A stretch of DNA of 59,477 bases from Streptomyces adelaidensis (GCF_016598475.1 NZ_JAEMUX010000054.1:1-59477); one strand, 5' to 3'; shown: positions 25,045 through 36,783, counted from the stretch's first letter. Made by a program: numbers and translations. The notes: generated by a model not told the origin, from the sequence alone.

Positions 25045-26936
25045 CCGGATCGACCACATCGACCACGCGGCTCACGGTCGCCCAGGCGCTCGTCCGCTTC
25101 CTCGCCGCCCAGTACACCGAACGCGACGGCGAGCGGCAGCGGCTGATCGGCGCCACCTGGGGCATCTTCGGCCACGGCAACGTCGCCGGCCTCGGCCAGG
25201 CACTGATCGAGTACGCCGACGACATGCCGTACCACCAGGGCCGAAACGAGCAGTCGATGGTCCACGCGGCCGTCGGCTACGCCCGCCAGTCGGGCCGCCT
25301 CTCCACGCACGCCGTGACGACGTCGATCGGCCCCGGCGCCACCAACCTCGTCACCGGCGCCGCCCTCGCCACCATCAACCACCTCCCGGTGCTGCTCCTC
25401 CCCGGCGACACCTTCGCCACCCGCCCGGCCGACCCGGTCCTCCAGCAGCTCGAAGTGCCGTACGCGGGCGACATCAGCGTCAACGACACGCTCCGCCCGG
25501 TGTCGAGGTACTTCGACCGCGTCACCCGACCCGAGGCCCTCATCCCGGCCGCGCTCCAGGCGATGCGGGTCCTCACCGACCCCGTCGAGACGGGTGCGGT
25601 CACCCTCGCGCTTCCGCAGGACGTGCAGGCGGAGGCGTACGACTGGCCGGACGAGTTCTTCGCCGAGCGGACCTGGAACGTTCGCCGCCCGGCGGCCGAC
25701 GTCGCCGAACTGACCGCCGCGATCGGCGCGATCCGCGCGGCCCGCCGCCCGCTGATCGTCGCCGGCGGCGGTGTCCACCACGCCCGCGCCGAGGAGGCGC
25801 TCGCCGAACTCGCCGACGCCACCGGCATCCCGGTCGCCTCCACCCAGGCCGGCAAGGGCTCCCTCCGCCACGACCACCCGCAGGACGTCGGCGCGATCGG
25901 CCACACCGGCACCGCGACCGCGAACGAACTCGCCCGCACCGCCGACCTGGTGATCGGCGTGGGCACCCGGTACACGGACTTCACCACCGCCTCCGGCACC
26001 CTCTTCGCCGCCGACGGGGTCCGCTTCCTCAACCTCAACATCGCGCCCTACGACGGTCACAAGCTCTCCGCGCTGCCGCTGATCGCCGACGCGCGCGCGG
26101 GACTCGAAGCGCTCGCCGAGGCCCTCGAACTGCACGGGCACCGGGTCGCGGACGCGTACGTCGCCGAGTACGGAGAGGACAAGCAGCGCTGGGAGCACCG
26201 CGTCGACGCCTGCTACGAGGCCGACGAACCGGACACCCGGCCCACCCAGGCCCAGGTGCTCGGCCTCCTCGACGAGATCGTCGACGAGGACGACATCATC
26301 ATCAACGCGGCCGGCTCCCTCCCCGGTGACCTGCACAAACTGTGGCGGGCGCGGTCGCGGGACCAGTACCACCTGGAGTACGGCTACTCCTGCATGGGGT
26401 ACGAGATCCCGGCCGCGATCGGTGTCCGGATGGCCGCTCCCGGGCGCCCGGTGTGGGCGCTGGTCGGCGACGGCACGTATCTGATGATGCCGACCGAGAT
26501 CGTCACGGCGGTGCAGGAGAACGTGCCGATCAAGGTGCTGCTCATCCAGAACCACGGATACGCGTCCATCGGCGGTCTGTCCCAGCAGACCGGCGCCGAG
26601 CGGTTCGGCACCGCGTACCGCTTCCGTTCGGACGACGGCACGTTCACGGGCGCCCCGCTGCCCGTGGATCTCGCCGCCAACGCGGCCAGTCTCGGCATGC
26701 GCGTCCTGCGCGCCAAGACCGTCCGTGAACTGCGGGCCGCCCTCGCCGAGGCGCGGGCCGCCGACACACCCACATGTGTCTACGTGGAGACCGAAACGGC
26801 CGACACAGTGTCGGGCCCGCCTCCCGCGCAGGCCTGGTGGGATGTACCTGTGGCCGAGACCGCGACCCGTTCGTCGGCGGTCAAGGCCCGCGAGGAGTAC
26901 GACCGGCACGTCTCAACCCGACGCCGCCATCTGTGA
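25041..26936 (+). CDS. iolD: 3D-(3,5/4)-trihydroxycyclohexane-1,2-dione hydrolase
   Basis: 631 residues, a thiamine diphosphate enzyme that opens the inositol ring. Motifs are GIFGHGNVAGLGQAL, RNEQSMVHAAVGYAR with the ThDP-activating Glu, SIGPGATNLVTGAA, and the ThDP-binding GDGTYLMMPTEIV followed by IQNHGYASIGGLS. The GTG start at 25041 overlaps the iolB stop by 4 bases, implying coupling. The next gene starts 16 bases downstream. Confidence 0.95.
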   Translation: MTGSTTSTTRLTVAQALVRFLAAQYTERDGERQRLIGATWGIFGHGNVAGLGQALIEYADDMPYHQGRNEQSMVHAAVGYARQSGRLSTHAVTTSIGPGATNLVTGAALATINHLPVLLLPGDTFATRPADPVLQQLEVPYAGDISVNDTLRPVSRYFDRVTRPEALIPAALQAMRVLTDPVETGAVTLALPQDVQAEAYDWPDEFFAERTWNVRRPAADVAELTAAIGAIRAARRPLIVAGGGVHHARAEEALAELADATGIPVASTQAGKGSLRHDHPQDVGAIGHTGTATANELARTADLVIGVGTRYTDFTTASGTLFAADGVRFLNLNIAPYDGHKLSALPLIADARAGLEALAEALELHGHRVADAYVAEYGEDKQRWEHRVDACYEADEPDTRPTQAQVLGLLDEIVDEDDIIINAAGSLPGDLHKLWRARSRDQYHLEYGYSCMGYEIPAAIGVRMAAPGRPVWALVGDGTYLMMPTEIVTAVQENVPIKVLLIQNHGYASIGGLSQQTGAERFGTAYRFRSDDGTFTGAPLPVDLAANAASLGMRVLRAKTVRELRAALAEARAADTPTCVYVETETADTVSGPPPAQAWWDVPVAETATRSSAVKAREEYDRHVSTRRRHL

Positions 26937-26952
26937 GCAAGGAGTTCTCGGC

Positions 26953-28455
<1,503 letters not shown>

Positions 28456-28476
28456 TCAACACCCGCAGCCCCCCGC

Positions 28477-28507
28477 CCCTTGAAGGCCCGCAGGGCCTTT
28501 CAAGGGG
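28477..28507 (+). terminator. Terminator of the inositol operon
   Basis: ccccttgaaggcc pairs with ggcctttcaagggg (one bulge) around a 5-base loop, 21 bases after the mmsA stop. Confidence 0.75.
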
Positions 28508-28618
28508 CGCGGGGAACTGCGCGAGAAGCCCCCACCGGACCCGCACCCAAAACCGGGGCTCGAAGGGGCGCAGCCCCGTCTTTCAAGGGGCGCGGGGAAC
28601 TGCGCGAGAAGCCCCCAC
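28498..28618. repeat. Pair of identical 38-bp direct repeats
   Basis: A 38-base segment beginning tttcaaggggcgcggggaac and ending gaagcccccac occurs at 28498-28535 and again at 28581-28618. A diverged copy lies near 20978. This family of G-rich elements is typical of Streptomyces intergenic DNA, often after genes. The remaining spacer up to 28793 shows no gene. Confidence 0.85.
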
Positions 28619-28793
28619 GCACCCACGGCCGACAACCCACCCGCCCGACTTACCAGGTTGCTGTCAGTCCGCCCCCCCACCCCCGCATACCGCGACCGCT
28701 GTATGCCGGATTCCCCCCGTACGACCGTGGGATGGCCCACTCCTCCACCCGGAGACGGCTCCGGGCCCCCCACCCCGCCCGTACCGTTGACGC

Positions 28794-31454
28794 ATGGATC
28801 TTCGACTGCCCGGCCCGCGACTGCGCGGAGCGCTACGGCGGCGCCCACGGCGGAGCATCGCCGCAGCGGCCGCCGTCGTCGTGCTCGCCGGCGCCGGCAC
28901 CTGGACGGCCACCGCCTCCGACGAAGCCGCGCCTGTGAAGCGCTCCGACCAGGCCATGACCACAGCTGAGGGCGTGCGCATCGACACCTCGTACTTCACG
29001 TCCGGCGATGACGGCCGCCGCCCGGCCGTCCTGCTCGGCCACGGCTTCGGCGGCAGCAAGGACGACGTACGACGCCAGGCCGAGGACCTCGCCCGGGACG
29101 GCTACGCGGTGCTGACGTGGTCGGCCCGCGGCTTCGGCGAGTCGACCGGCAAGATCGGGCTGAACGACCCGAAGGGCGAGGTAGCCGACGTCTCGAAGCT
29201 GATCGACTGGCTCGCGACCCGCTCCGAGGTGCAGCTCGACAAGGAGGGCGACCCCCGGGTCGGCGCCGCCGGCGCCTCGTACGGCGGAGCGATCTCGCTG
29301 CTGGCCGCCGGGTACGACGACCGGGTCGACGCCATCGCACCCGCGATCACGTACTGGAACCTGTCGGACGCCCTGTTCCCGAACGGCGTCTTCAAGAAGC
29401 TGTGGGCCGGCATCTTCGTCAACAGCGGCGGCGGCTGCGCGAATTTCGAGGACCAGCTCTGCGAGATGTACCAGCGGGTCGCCGAGGACGGGCAGCCCGA
29501 CGCGGAGGCGGTCAAGCTCCTCGACGAGCGCAGCCCCGAGGCCGTGGGCGACCGCATCAAGGTGCCCACGCTGCTGCTGCAGGGCCAGACCGACTCCCTC
29601 TTCCCGCTCGGCCAGGCCGACGCCGCCGCCAAGGCGATCAAGGCCAACGGCGCGCCCGTGGAAGTCGACTGGATCTCCGGCGGCCACGACGGCGGCGACA
29701 TGGAGACGTCCCGCGTCCAGGCCCGTGTCAACTCCTGGTTCGACCGCTATCTCAAGGACGACAAGAGCGCTGACACCGGCTCCGCGTTCCGCGTCACCCG
29801 CACTCTCGACACCGGCTCCGACGACGGCGAGACCAGCCTGAGCGGTACGACCGACGACACGTACCCGGGCCTGGGGAGCGACCCGAAGTCGATCGCCCTC
29901 GCCGGACGCGAGCAGAGCTTCGAGAACCCGGCCGGCGCCAACCCGCCCTCCGTGTCGGCCCTGACCGGCCTCGGCTCCGTCGTCGGCGGCCTCTCCCAGC
30001 TGTCCTCCCTCGGCGTCAGCATCTCCCTCGACTTCCCCGGCCAGTTCGCCGCGTTCGAGTCGAAGCCCGTCGCGGACGACCTCCAGATCACCGGTTCGCC
30101 CACGGCGACGGTCCATGTGAAGTCGACCACCGAGGACGCCGTCCTCTTCGCCAAGGTCTACGACGTCGGCGCGGACGGCCGCTCCCAGGTGCTGCCCTCC
30201 CAGCTCGTCGAGCCCGTCCGGGTGGAGGGCGCCAAGGCGGGCAAGGACGTCAAGCTCACCCTCCCGGCCATCGACTACGAGCTGGAGGACGGCCACAGCC
30301 TCCGCCTCGTCCTCGCCTCCACGGACCTCGGCTACGCCTCCCCGGCCACCCCGGCGACCTACACCGTCTCCCTGAAGGGCGACCTGGAGGTGCCCACGCC
30401 GCTCGGCCGGGCCGACCGGACGAACGTCCTGCCCGCCTGGGTCTGGTACCTGCCGATCGTCGGCGCGGTGATCGCCGCCGCCCTGCTGGTGACGGGACGC
30501 CGCCGCGTCGCGACCCCCGTCCCCGACCCGGCACTGGCCGAGGTCCCGCTCCAGATCACGGACCTGAGCAAGAAGTACAAGAACGGTGACCGCTACAGCG
30601 TCCGCGACCTCTCCATCCGGGTCGAGAAGGGCCAGGTCCTCGGCCTGCTCGGGCCGAACGGCGCGGGCAAGACGACGACCCTGCGCATGCTGATGGGCCT
30701 GATCCAGCCGGACGGCGGCCAGATCCGCGTCTTCGGCCACGCGATCGTGCCGGGCGCCCCGGTGCTCTCCCGGGTCGGCGCCTTCGTCGAGGGCGCGGGC
30801 TTCCTCCCGCACCTGTCCGGCCGCGACAACCTGGAGCTGTACTGGCAGGCCACCGGCCGCCCGGCCGAGGACGCCCACCTGGAGGAGGCCCTGAAGATCG
30901 CCGGCCTCGGCGACGCCCTGGCCCGCGCTGTCCGCACCTACTCCCAGGGCATGCGCCAGCGCCTGGCCATCGCCCAGGCCATGCTGGGCCTGCCCGACCT
31001 GCTGATACTCGATGAGCCGACGAACGGCCTCGACCCGCCGCAGATCCGCGAGATGCGCGAGGTCATGATCCGCTACGCGGCGGCCGGCCGTACGGTCATC
31101 GTCTCCAGCCACCTGCTGGCGGAGGTCGAACAGACCTGCACCCACCTGGTCGTCATGGACCACGGCAAGCTCGTCCAGGCGGGCCCCGTCAGCGAGATCG
31201 TCGGCTCCGGCGACACCGTGCTGATCGGCACGTCCGAGCCCCTGGACGAGCCCGTCGTCGACAAGATCGCCGCCCTGCAGGGCGTCGAATCGGCCGTCCG
31301 CACGGACGACGGCCTCGTCGTCCGCCTCGACGCCGACGGCAGCGCCCAGCGCCTGGTCGCCGAACTCGTACGGCTGGAAGTACCGGTCGAGTCGGTGGGC
31401 CCGCACCGCCGCCTCGAAGACGCCTTCCTCACCCTGATCGGAGAATCCGCATGA
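28794..31454 (+). CDS. Fusion of a secreted X-Pro-peptidase-like alpha/beta hydrolase with an ABC-transporter ATPase
   Basis: 886 residues. Basic N-terminus and a signal-anchor (about residues 21-38, SIAAAAAVVVLAGAGTW) precede an S15/CocE-type hydrolase: GHGFGGSKDD, nucleophile elbow GAAGASYGGAISLL, Asp in QGQTDSLFP, His in GGHDGGD, then a jelly-roll domain (about 350-540). A second TM follows (WVWYLPIVGAVIAAALLV). The last 300 residues are an ABC ATPase: Walker A GPNGAGKT, signature YSQGMRQRLA, Walker B LLILDEPTNGLDP. The hydrolase would face outside and the ATPase inside. The permease gene overlaps its stop by 4 bases. Confidence 0.88.
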   Translation: MDLRLPGPRLRGALRRRPRRSIAAAAAVVVLAGAGTWTATASDEAAPVKRSDQAMTTAEGVRIDTSYFTSGDDGRRPAVLLGHGFGGSKDDVRRQAEDLARDGYAVLTWSARGFGESTGKIGLNDPKGEVADVSKLIDWLATRSEVQLDKEGDPRVGAAGASYGGAISLLAAGYDDRVDAIAPAITYWNLSDALFPNGVFKKLWAGIFVNSGGGCANFEDQLCEMYQRVAEDGQPDAEAVKLLDERSPEAVGDRIKVPTLLLQGQTDSLFPLGQADAAAKAIKANGAPVEVDWISGGHDGGDMETSRVQARVNSWFDRYLKDDKSADTGSAFRVTRTLDTGSDDGETSLSGTTDDTYPGLGSDPKSIALAGREQSFENPAGANPPSVSALTGLGSVVGGLSQLSSLGVSISLDFPGQFAAFESKPVADDLQITGSPTATVHVKSTTEDAVLFAKVYDVGADGRSQVLPSQLVEPVRVEGAKAGKDVKLTLPAIDYELEDGHSLRLVLASTDLGYASPATPATYTVSLKGDLEVPTPLGRADRTNVLPAWVWYLPIVGAVIAAALLVTGRRRVATPVPDPALAEVPLQITDLSKKYKNGDRYSVRDLSIRVEKGQVLGLLGPNGAGKTTTLRMLMGLIQPDGGQIRVFGHAIVPGAPVLSRVGAFVEGAGFLPHLSGRDNLELYWQATGRPAEDAHLEEALKIAGLGDALARAVRTYSQGMRQRLAIAQAMLGLPDLLILDEPTNGLDPPQIREMREVMIRYAAAGRTVIVSSHLLAEVEQTCTHLVVMDHGKLVQAGPVSEIVGSGDTVLIGTSEPLDEPVVDKIAALQGVESAVRTDDGLVVRLDADGSAQRLVAELVRLEVPVESVGPHRRLEDAFLTLIGESA

Positions 31455-32332
31455 GCGCGCTGGCCGAGCGTGCCGAGCACGCAGCACCCGTCGAGGCCGC
31501 CGAGGGCTACCGTGCGGGCGGCACCCTGCCCCTGCGGGTCGAGCTGGTCCGCCAGCTCAAGCGCCGCCGCACGATGGTCATGGGCGCCGTCCTGTTCGCC
31601 CTGCCGATCATCCTGGTCATCGCCTTTTGGATCAACGGCGCCCCGGGCGAGGGCAACACCCAGATGAACCTGATGGACTCGGCGACGGCGTCCGCGGCGA
31701 ACTTCGCCGCGGTGAACCTCTTCTCCGCCGCGAGCTTCCTGCTGGTCATCCCCGTCGCGCTGTTCTGCGGCGACACGGTCGCCTCGGAGGCCGGCTGGTC
31801 CTCCCTGCGCTATCTCCTCGCCGCCCCCGTGCCCCGCGCCCGGCTGCTGTGGTCCAAGCTCGTCGTCGGACTCACCCTCAGCCTGGCAGCGATGGTGCTG
31901 CTGCCGATCGTCGCCCTCGCGATCGGCACGGTGGCCTACGGCTGGGGCCCTCTGGAGCTGCCCACCGGCGGCGAACTGGGCTCCGGCGCCGCCGCCTGGG
32001 CCATGCTGGTCAGCGTCGGGTACATCTTCGTGTCCCAACTGGTCACCGCCGCCCTGGCGTTCTGGCTCTCCACCCGCACCGACGCACCGCTCGGCGCGGT
32101 CGGCGGCGCGGTCGGCCTGACCATCATCGGCAGCGTGCTCAACTCGGTGACCGCCCTCGGCGACTGGCGCGACTTCCTGCCCGCGCACTGGCAGTACGCC
32201 TGGCTCGACGTCGTCAACCCGCAGCCCGACTACACGACCATGATCCAGGGCATCTCCATTTCCATATCGTACGCACTCGTGCTGTTCGCCCTGGCCTTCC
32301 GCGGTTTCGGCCGCAAGGACGTCGTGTCCTAG
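31451..32332 (+). CDS. ABC transporter permease
   Basis: 293 residues with six hydrophobic segments of the ABC-2 type (for example MVMGAVLFALPIILVIAFWI and the LVGLTLSLAAMVLLPIVALA region). The ATG overlaps the stop of the fusion gene (ATGA), so the two are translationally coupled and form one transporter. The substrate is unknown; a peptide or drug related to the attached hydrolase is a guess. Confidence 0.9.
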   Translation: MSALAERAEHAAPVEAAEGYRAGGTLPLRVELVRQLKRRRTMVMGAVLFALPIILVIAFWINGAPGEGNTQMNLMDSATASAANFAAVNLFSAASFLLVIPVALFCGDTVASEAGWSSLRYLLAAPVPRARLLWSKLVVGLTLSLAAMVLLPIVALAIGTVAYGWGPLELPTGGELGSGAAAWAMLVSVGYIFVSQLVTAALAFWLSTRTDAPLGAVGGAVGLTIIGSVLNSVTALGDWRDFLPAHWQYAWLDVVNPQPDYTTMIQGISISISYALVLFALAFRGFGRKDVVS

Positions 32333-32491
32333 GTCACCGGAGGATCACCCACCGGTCTCGGCCGGCCCCCGCCGTGGCCGCTTCGAGACGCATCCGCAAC
32401 ACCCCGTAGCGCACATCCGGGCCCCCTCGGCCGTCACAGTCACAACAGTCGCCCACAGCAAGGCGACAGGTGACCTGCCGAGGGGGCCCGG

Positions 32492-34105
32492 ATGCATACG
32501 TATCGCAGGACAGGGACGACGACGTCACGGCGGCGGTCGAGTACCGCGTTCCTCGCCCTGGGCACGGCCGCCGCCCTGCTCCTCACCGGCTGCGGCAACA
32601 GCGGCGACAGCGGCGACCGGGGCAACTCCTCGTCGTACGACCGGGGGCAGAGCGGCGGCCGCACGGACGACGGTTTCCCGGCCCCCGCCCCCGAGGGCAC
32701 CGGCACCGGCGAACAGCGGGGCGAGCAGCCGGACGACGAGTCCCGGGACATCGCCCCGACCCCCGACGACCACCTCTCCACCTTCGCCCTCGACGTCGAC
32801 ACCGCCTCCTACGGCTACGCCCGCCGCACCCTGGCCGACGGCAGCCTGCCCGACCCGTCGACGGTCCGCCCGGAGGAGTTCGTCAACAGCTTCCGCCAGG
32901 ACTACGAACGCCCCGACGGCGACGGCTTCACGGTCACCGTCGACGGCGCCCGCACGAAGGACGGCCAATACAGTCAAGACGGAGCCTGGTCCCTCGTCCG
33001 CGTCGGCCTCGCCACCCGCGCCGCCGGGAGCGACAGCGAACGCCCGCCCGCCGCCCTCACCTTCGTCATCGACGTCTCCGGTTCCATGTCCGAACCGGGC
33101 CGCCTCGACCTCGCCCAGGACGCCATGCGCACGATGACGGACCGGCTGCGCGACGACGACTCCGTCGCCGTCGTCACCTTCAGCGACGAGGCCGAGACCG
33201 TCCTGCCGATGACCCGCCTCGACGACAACCGGGGCAAGATCCGGGACGCCGTCGACAGCCTGGAGCCCACCGACTCCACCAACCTCGCCGCAGGCGTCGA
33301 GACCGGCTACGAGACCGCCGTCGAGGGCCTGCGCAAGGGCGCGACCAACCGCGTCGTGCTCCTCTCCGACGCCCTCGCCAACACCGGCGAGACCGATGCC
33401 GACACCATCCTCGAACGCATCGGGAGCGAACGCCGCGAACACGGCATCACCCTCTTCGGCGTCGGCGTCGGCAGCGACTACGGCGACGCCCTCATGGAAC
33501 GCCTCGCCGACAAAGGCGACGGCCACACCACCTACGTCTCCACCGAGGAGGAGGCCGAGAAGCTCTTCTGCGAGGAACTCCCGCGCAACATCGACCTCAC
33601 CGCCCGCGACGCCAAGGCCCAGGTCGCCTTCGACGAGGGGACGGTCGAGGAGTTCCGCCTGATCGGCTACGACAACCGGCAGGTCGCCGACGAGGACTTC
33701 CGCGACGACCGCGTCGACGGCGGCGAGGTCGGCCCCGGCCACACCGTCACCGCCCTCTACGCCGTCCGCGTCAGGTCCGGCGCCGAAGGCCACCTCGCCA
33801 CCGCCACCGTCCGCTGGCTCGACCCCGACAGCCGCACCCCGCACGAGGAGTCGGCCGACATGGAGGCATCGGACCTGCACGGCAACCTGTGGAGCTCCTC
33901 CCCGCACGGCCTCCAGGTCGCCGCCGTGGCCGCGTACTTCGCCGACCGCCTCCTCCAGACGGACGGCAACCTGTCCGCCCTCCCGGGCAGCCTTTCGATC
34001 CGCGAACTGTCCTACCGCGCCGACACCCTGGCCAAGGACCGCGAGGACAAGGACCTGTACGCCCTCGCCGAGGCGATCGGCACGGCGGAGGAGCTGATGA
34101 CCTAG
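32492..34105 (+). CDS. VWA-domain lipoprotein (YfbK-like)
   Basis: 537 residues. A signal peptide ends in lipobox LLLTGC with C34. A low-complexity linker precedes the YfbK N-terminal segment (DHLSTFALDVDTASYGYARR), the von Willebrand A domain with a complete MIDAS (DVSGSMS; threonine and Asp motifs downstream in LSDALANTGETDAD) and the C-terminal DUF3520-type domain. The protein is membrane-anchored outside the cell and binds a divalent metal. Function is unknown. It ends convergently with the chorismate mutase gene 15 bases away. Confidence 0.9.
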   Translation: MHTYRRTGTTTSRRRSSTAFLALGTAAALLLTGCGNSGDSGDRGNSSSYDRGQSGGRTDDGFPAPAPEGTGTGEQRGEQPDDESRDIAPTPDDHLSTFALDVDTASYGYARRTLADGSLPDPSTVRPEEFVNSFRQDYERPDGDGFTVTVDGARTKDGQYSQDGAWSLVRVGLATRAAGSDSERPPAALTFVIDVSGSMSEPGRLDLAQDAMRTMTDRLRDDDSVAVVTFSDEAETVLPMTRLDDNRGKIRDAVDSLEPTDSTNLAAGVETGYETAVEGLRKGATNRVVLLSDALANTGETDADTILERIGSERREHGITLFGVGVGSDYGDALMERLADKGDGHTTYVSTEEEAEKLFCEELPRNIDLTARDAKAQVAFDEGTVEEFRLIGYDNRQVADEDFRDDRVDGGEVGPGHTVTALYAVRVRSGAEGHLATATVRWLDPDSRTPHEESADMEASDLHGNLWSSSPHGLQVAAVAAYFADRLLQTDGNLSALPGSLSIRELSYRADTLAKDREDKDLYALAEAIGTAEELMT

Positions 34106-34120
34106 AAGGCGGCTGATGAC

Positions 34121-34738
34121 CTAAGAGCGGTCCGCGCACACCGAGGGCAACGCCCGCACCAGCCCCTCCCCGTGCAGCCGGTCCAGCCGGTGCCCGTACG
34201 CCGACCACACCGCCGCCACCCGCAGCCGGGGCCCGCACGACGCCCCGGCCCGCGCCCCCTCCGTCTCCTCCAGCGCGGTCAGCAACCGGGTGGTGATCCG
34301 GTCCAGCACCGGCCGCACCTCCTTCACCAGGTCCGGCCGCTCGGTGGGCCGCTCCTGCGGATGAGCGTCCCAGCGGGCGTAAAGACCGCGCTGCACCAGC
34401 TTGTTGGCCTCGATCTGGTCCCGGAACACGGCGGTCACGGCAGCCGGATCGAGGCCCAGCCCCACCGCCCGCGCGGCCACGTCGTCCAGGACCGCCTTCT
34501 CCCGCACCGGATCGTCGATGGGCGTCGCCGTGCCGTACTTCGCCGCCGCGACCTTGTCCGCGACGAGCAGCCGCTCCGCGAACAGATCCGTCAGCACGGT
34601 GAGCGACGGGGCGGCCGCAGCCGTACGAAGAGGGGGAACGGAGGCGGGCCGGGCGACGGCCGGTACGGCACCGGACAGAGCCACGGCGGACGAGACACAC
34701 ACAGCGATCAGGACGTATTTGAAGCGGTGGGGGCGCAT
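34121..34738 (-). CDS. Secreted chorismate mutase (AroQ-gamma type)
   Basis: 205 residues with a signal peptide (cleavage near AVPAVARPA, about residue 30). The all-helical domain begins LTVLTDLFAERLLVADKVAA and KYGTATPIDDPVREKAVLDD, typical of exported AroQ-gamma enzymes, followed by VFRDQIEANKLVQRGLYARW. It converts chorismate to prephenate outside the membrane; the physiological reason is unclear. It is convergent with the VWA lipoprotein gene and divergent from the acyl-CoA synthetase gene. Confidence 0.88.
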   Translation of the reverse strand: MRPHRFKYVLIAVCVSSAVALSGAVPAVARPASVPPLRTAAAAPSLTVLTDLFAERLLVADKVAAAKYGTATPIDDPVREKAVLDDVAARAVGLGLDPAAVTAVFRDQIEANKLVQRGLYARWDAHPQERPTERPDLVKEVRPVLDRITTRLLTALEETEGARAGASCGPRLRVAAVWSAYGHRLDRLHGEGLVRALPSVCADRS

Positions 34739-34857
34739 GATCCACCCCTATCACAGGCACCCCCTCGCATCTCGGAGTGGGCCGAAACCATTGAAATTTC
34801 CTTATGCATCGGTAAGTTGACTCATCGGTAACGTAGGAACCGTCGGCCTCGGGGAGC

Positions 34858-36783
34858 GTGATGGGCGTACGCAAGGACTTGAACCAGGCGAAGCAGCGCA
34901 CCGACCTGGCGGACCGGGTCAGGGTCGAGGTCGTCAGGGACGCGCAGGGTGTCGTCCGCGAGGCGCGCACCCCCGCCCTCGCGCGCCCCGCGACGAGCGG
35001 CAGCATCGCCGACCTCCCCTACCGCAACGCGACCGAGGCCCCCGACGCCGTGGTCCTGCGCCGCGCCGACCACCACGGCACCTGGCACCCGGTCACCGCC
35101 ACCGCCTTCGCCCGCGAAGTCAGCGCCACCGCGAAGGGGTTGATCGCGGCCGGCCTCGAACCGGGCGGCCGGGTCGCGGTGATGTCCCGCACCCGCTACG
35201 AGTGGACGGTCCTCGACTTCGCCGTCTGGGCGGCCGGCGGCCAGTCCGTCCCCGTCTACGCCACGTCCTCGCCGGAGCAGATCGAGTGGATCGTCCGGGA
35301 CTCCGGCTCCCGCTTCGTGATCGTGGAGACCCCCGAGAACGCGGCCGCCGTCGCCACCGCCACCGCCCGCCACTCCCGGCCCCCACACGTCTGGCAGCTC
35401 GACGCGGGCGCCCTGGACCGACTCGCCGACCTGGGCCGGGGCATCCCCGAGGCCGAGGTCACCAAGCGCCGCGCCGCCCTCACCCCCGACACGGCCGCGA
35501 CGATCTGCTACACCTCCGGCACCACCGGCCGGCCCAAGGGCTGTGTCCTCACCCACGCCAACCTCCACGCGGAGGCCGCCAACACGGTCGAGCTGCTCCA
35601 CCCGGTCTTCACGGAGGTCAGCGGCCAGGTCGCCTCCACCCTCCTCTTCCTCCCGCTGGCCCACATCCTCGGCCGTACGATCCAGATCGCCTGTCTGATG
35701 GCCCGGATCGAGCTGGGCCACTGCCCGAGCATCAAGCCCGCCGAACTGCGGCCCGCGTTCAAGAAGTTCCGCCCCACCTTCCTCGTCGGCGTCCCGTACC
35801 TCTTCGAGCGGATCCACGCCACCGGCCGCGCCACCGCCGAACGCATCGGCCGCGGCGCCTCCTTCGACCGCGCCCACCGCCTCGGCGTCCGCTTCGCCCG
35901 CGCCTACCTAGACAAGTTCCTGGACCGGGGCCCCGGTCCGACCCCCGGCCTGTACGCCGCCTGGGCCCTGTACGACCTGCTGGTCTACCGCCGCATCCGC
36001 AGCGAGCTGGGCGGCCGTATGCGCTACGCCATCAGCGGCGGCTCCCCGCTCGACCGCGACCTCAACCTCTTCTTCTACGCCGCCGGGATCATCATCTACG
36101 AGGGCTACGGCCTCACCGAGACCACCGCCGCCGCCACCATCGTGCCGCCCCTCAAACCGCGCCCCGGCACCGTCGGCCAGCCCGTCCCCGGCACCTCGGT
36201 CCGCATCGCCGACGACGGCGAGATCCTGATCAAGGGCTCCATCGTCTTCGGCACCTACTGGAACAACCCGGTCGCCACCGACGCCGCCCTCACCGACGAC
36301 TGGTTCGCCACCGGCGACCTCGGCGCCCTCGACGAGGACGGCTACCTCACCATCACCGGCCGCAAGAAGGACATCCTCGTCACCTCCGGCGGCAAGAACG
36401 TCTCCCCGGCCGTCCTGGAGGACCGGCTGCGCAGCCGCCCCCCGGTCGGCCAGTGCATCGTCGTCGGCGACAACCGCCCCTTCGTCGCCGCCCTCATCAC
36501 CCTCGACCCCGAGGACATCGCCCACTGGCTCTACGTCAACGGGATGCCCGCGGAGACCCCGTCCGCCGAACTGGTCCACGATCCCCGGATGCGCGCCGAC
36601 GTGCAGAAGGCCGTGGACTACGCGAACCAGGCGGTCTCCCGGGCCGAATCCATTCGCGAGTTCCGGCTGGTGGAGGGTGGTTTCACCGAGGAGAACGGCC
36701 TGCTCACCCCGTCCCTCAAGATCAAGCGTCATCGGGTGGCGGCGGCGTATGCGGCGGAGATAGAGGCGCTGTACGGCGCTTGA
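34858..36783 (+). CDS. Long-chain acyl-CoA synthetase (FadD15-like)
   Basis: 641 residues of the AMP-forming adenylate superfamily. It activates fatty acids to acyl-CoA. Core motifs are YTSGTTGRPKGCVLTH (P-loop), YEGYGLTETTAAA, the ATP-binding DDWFATGDLGALDEDGYL and the hinge TGRKKDILVTSGGKNVSP with the C-terminal Lys (PSLKIKRH). Start is GTG 34858 or ATG 34861. It is transcribed alone from a divergent promoter region shared with the chorismate mutase. Confidence 0.93.
   Translation: MMGVRKDLNQAKQRTDLADRVRVEVVRDAQGVVREARTPALARPATSGSIADLPYRNATEAPDAVVLRRADHHGTWHPVTATAFAREVSATAKGLIAAGLEPGGRVAVMSRTRYEWTVLDFAVWAAGGQSVPVYATSSPEQIEWIVRDSGSRFVIVETPENAAAVATATARHSRPPHVWQLDAGALDRLADLGRGIPEAEVTKRRAALTPDTAATICYTSGTTGRPKGCVLTHANLHAEAANTVELLHPVFTEVSGQVASTLLFLPLAHILGRTIQIACLMARIELGHCPSIKPAELRPAFKKFRPTFLVGVPYLFERIHATGRATAERIGRGASFDRAHRLGVRFARAYLDKFLDRGPGPTPGLYAAWALYDLLVYRRIRSELGGRMRYAISGGSPLDRDLNLFFYAAGIIIYEGYGLTETTAAATIVPPLKPRPGTVGQPVPGTSVRIADDGEILIKGSIVFGTYWNNPVATDAALTDDWFATGDLGALDEDGYLTITGRKKDILVTSGGKNVSPAVLEDRLRSRPPVGQCIVVGDNRPFVAALITLDPEDIAHWLYVNGMPAETPSAELVHDPRMRADVQKAVDYANQAVSRAESIREFRLVEGGFTEENGLLTPSLKIKRHRVAAAYAAEIEALYGA

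Noticed and set aside
28833..31487. 884-codon open frame on the minus strand
   Set aside because: It is the antisense of the hydrolase-ABC fusion; the composition is Gly/Arg/Asp-rich without motifs, a usual shadow in high-GC DNA.
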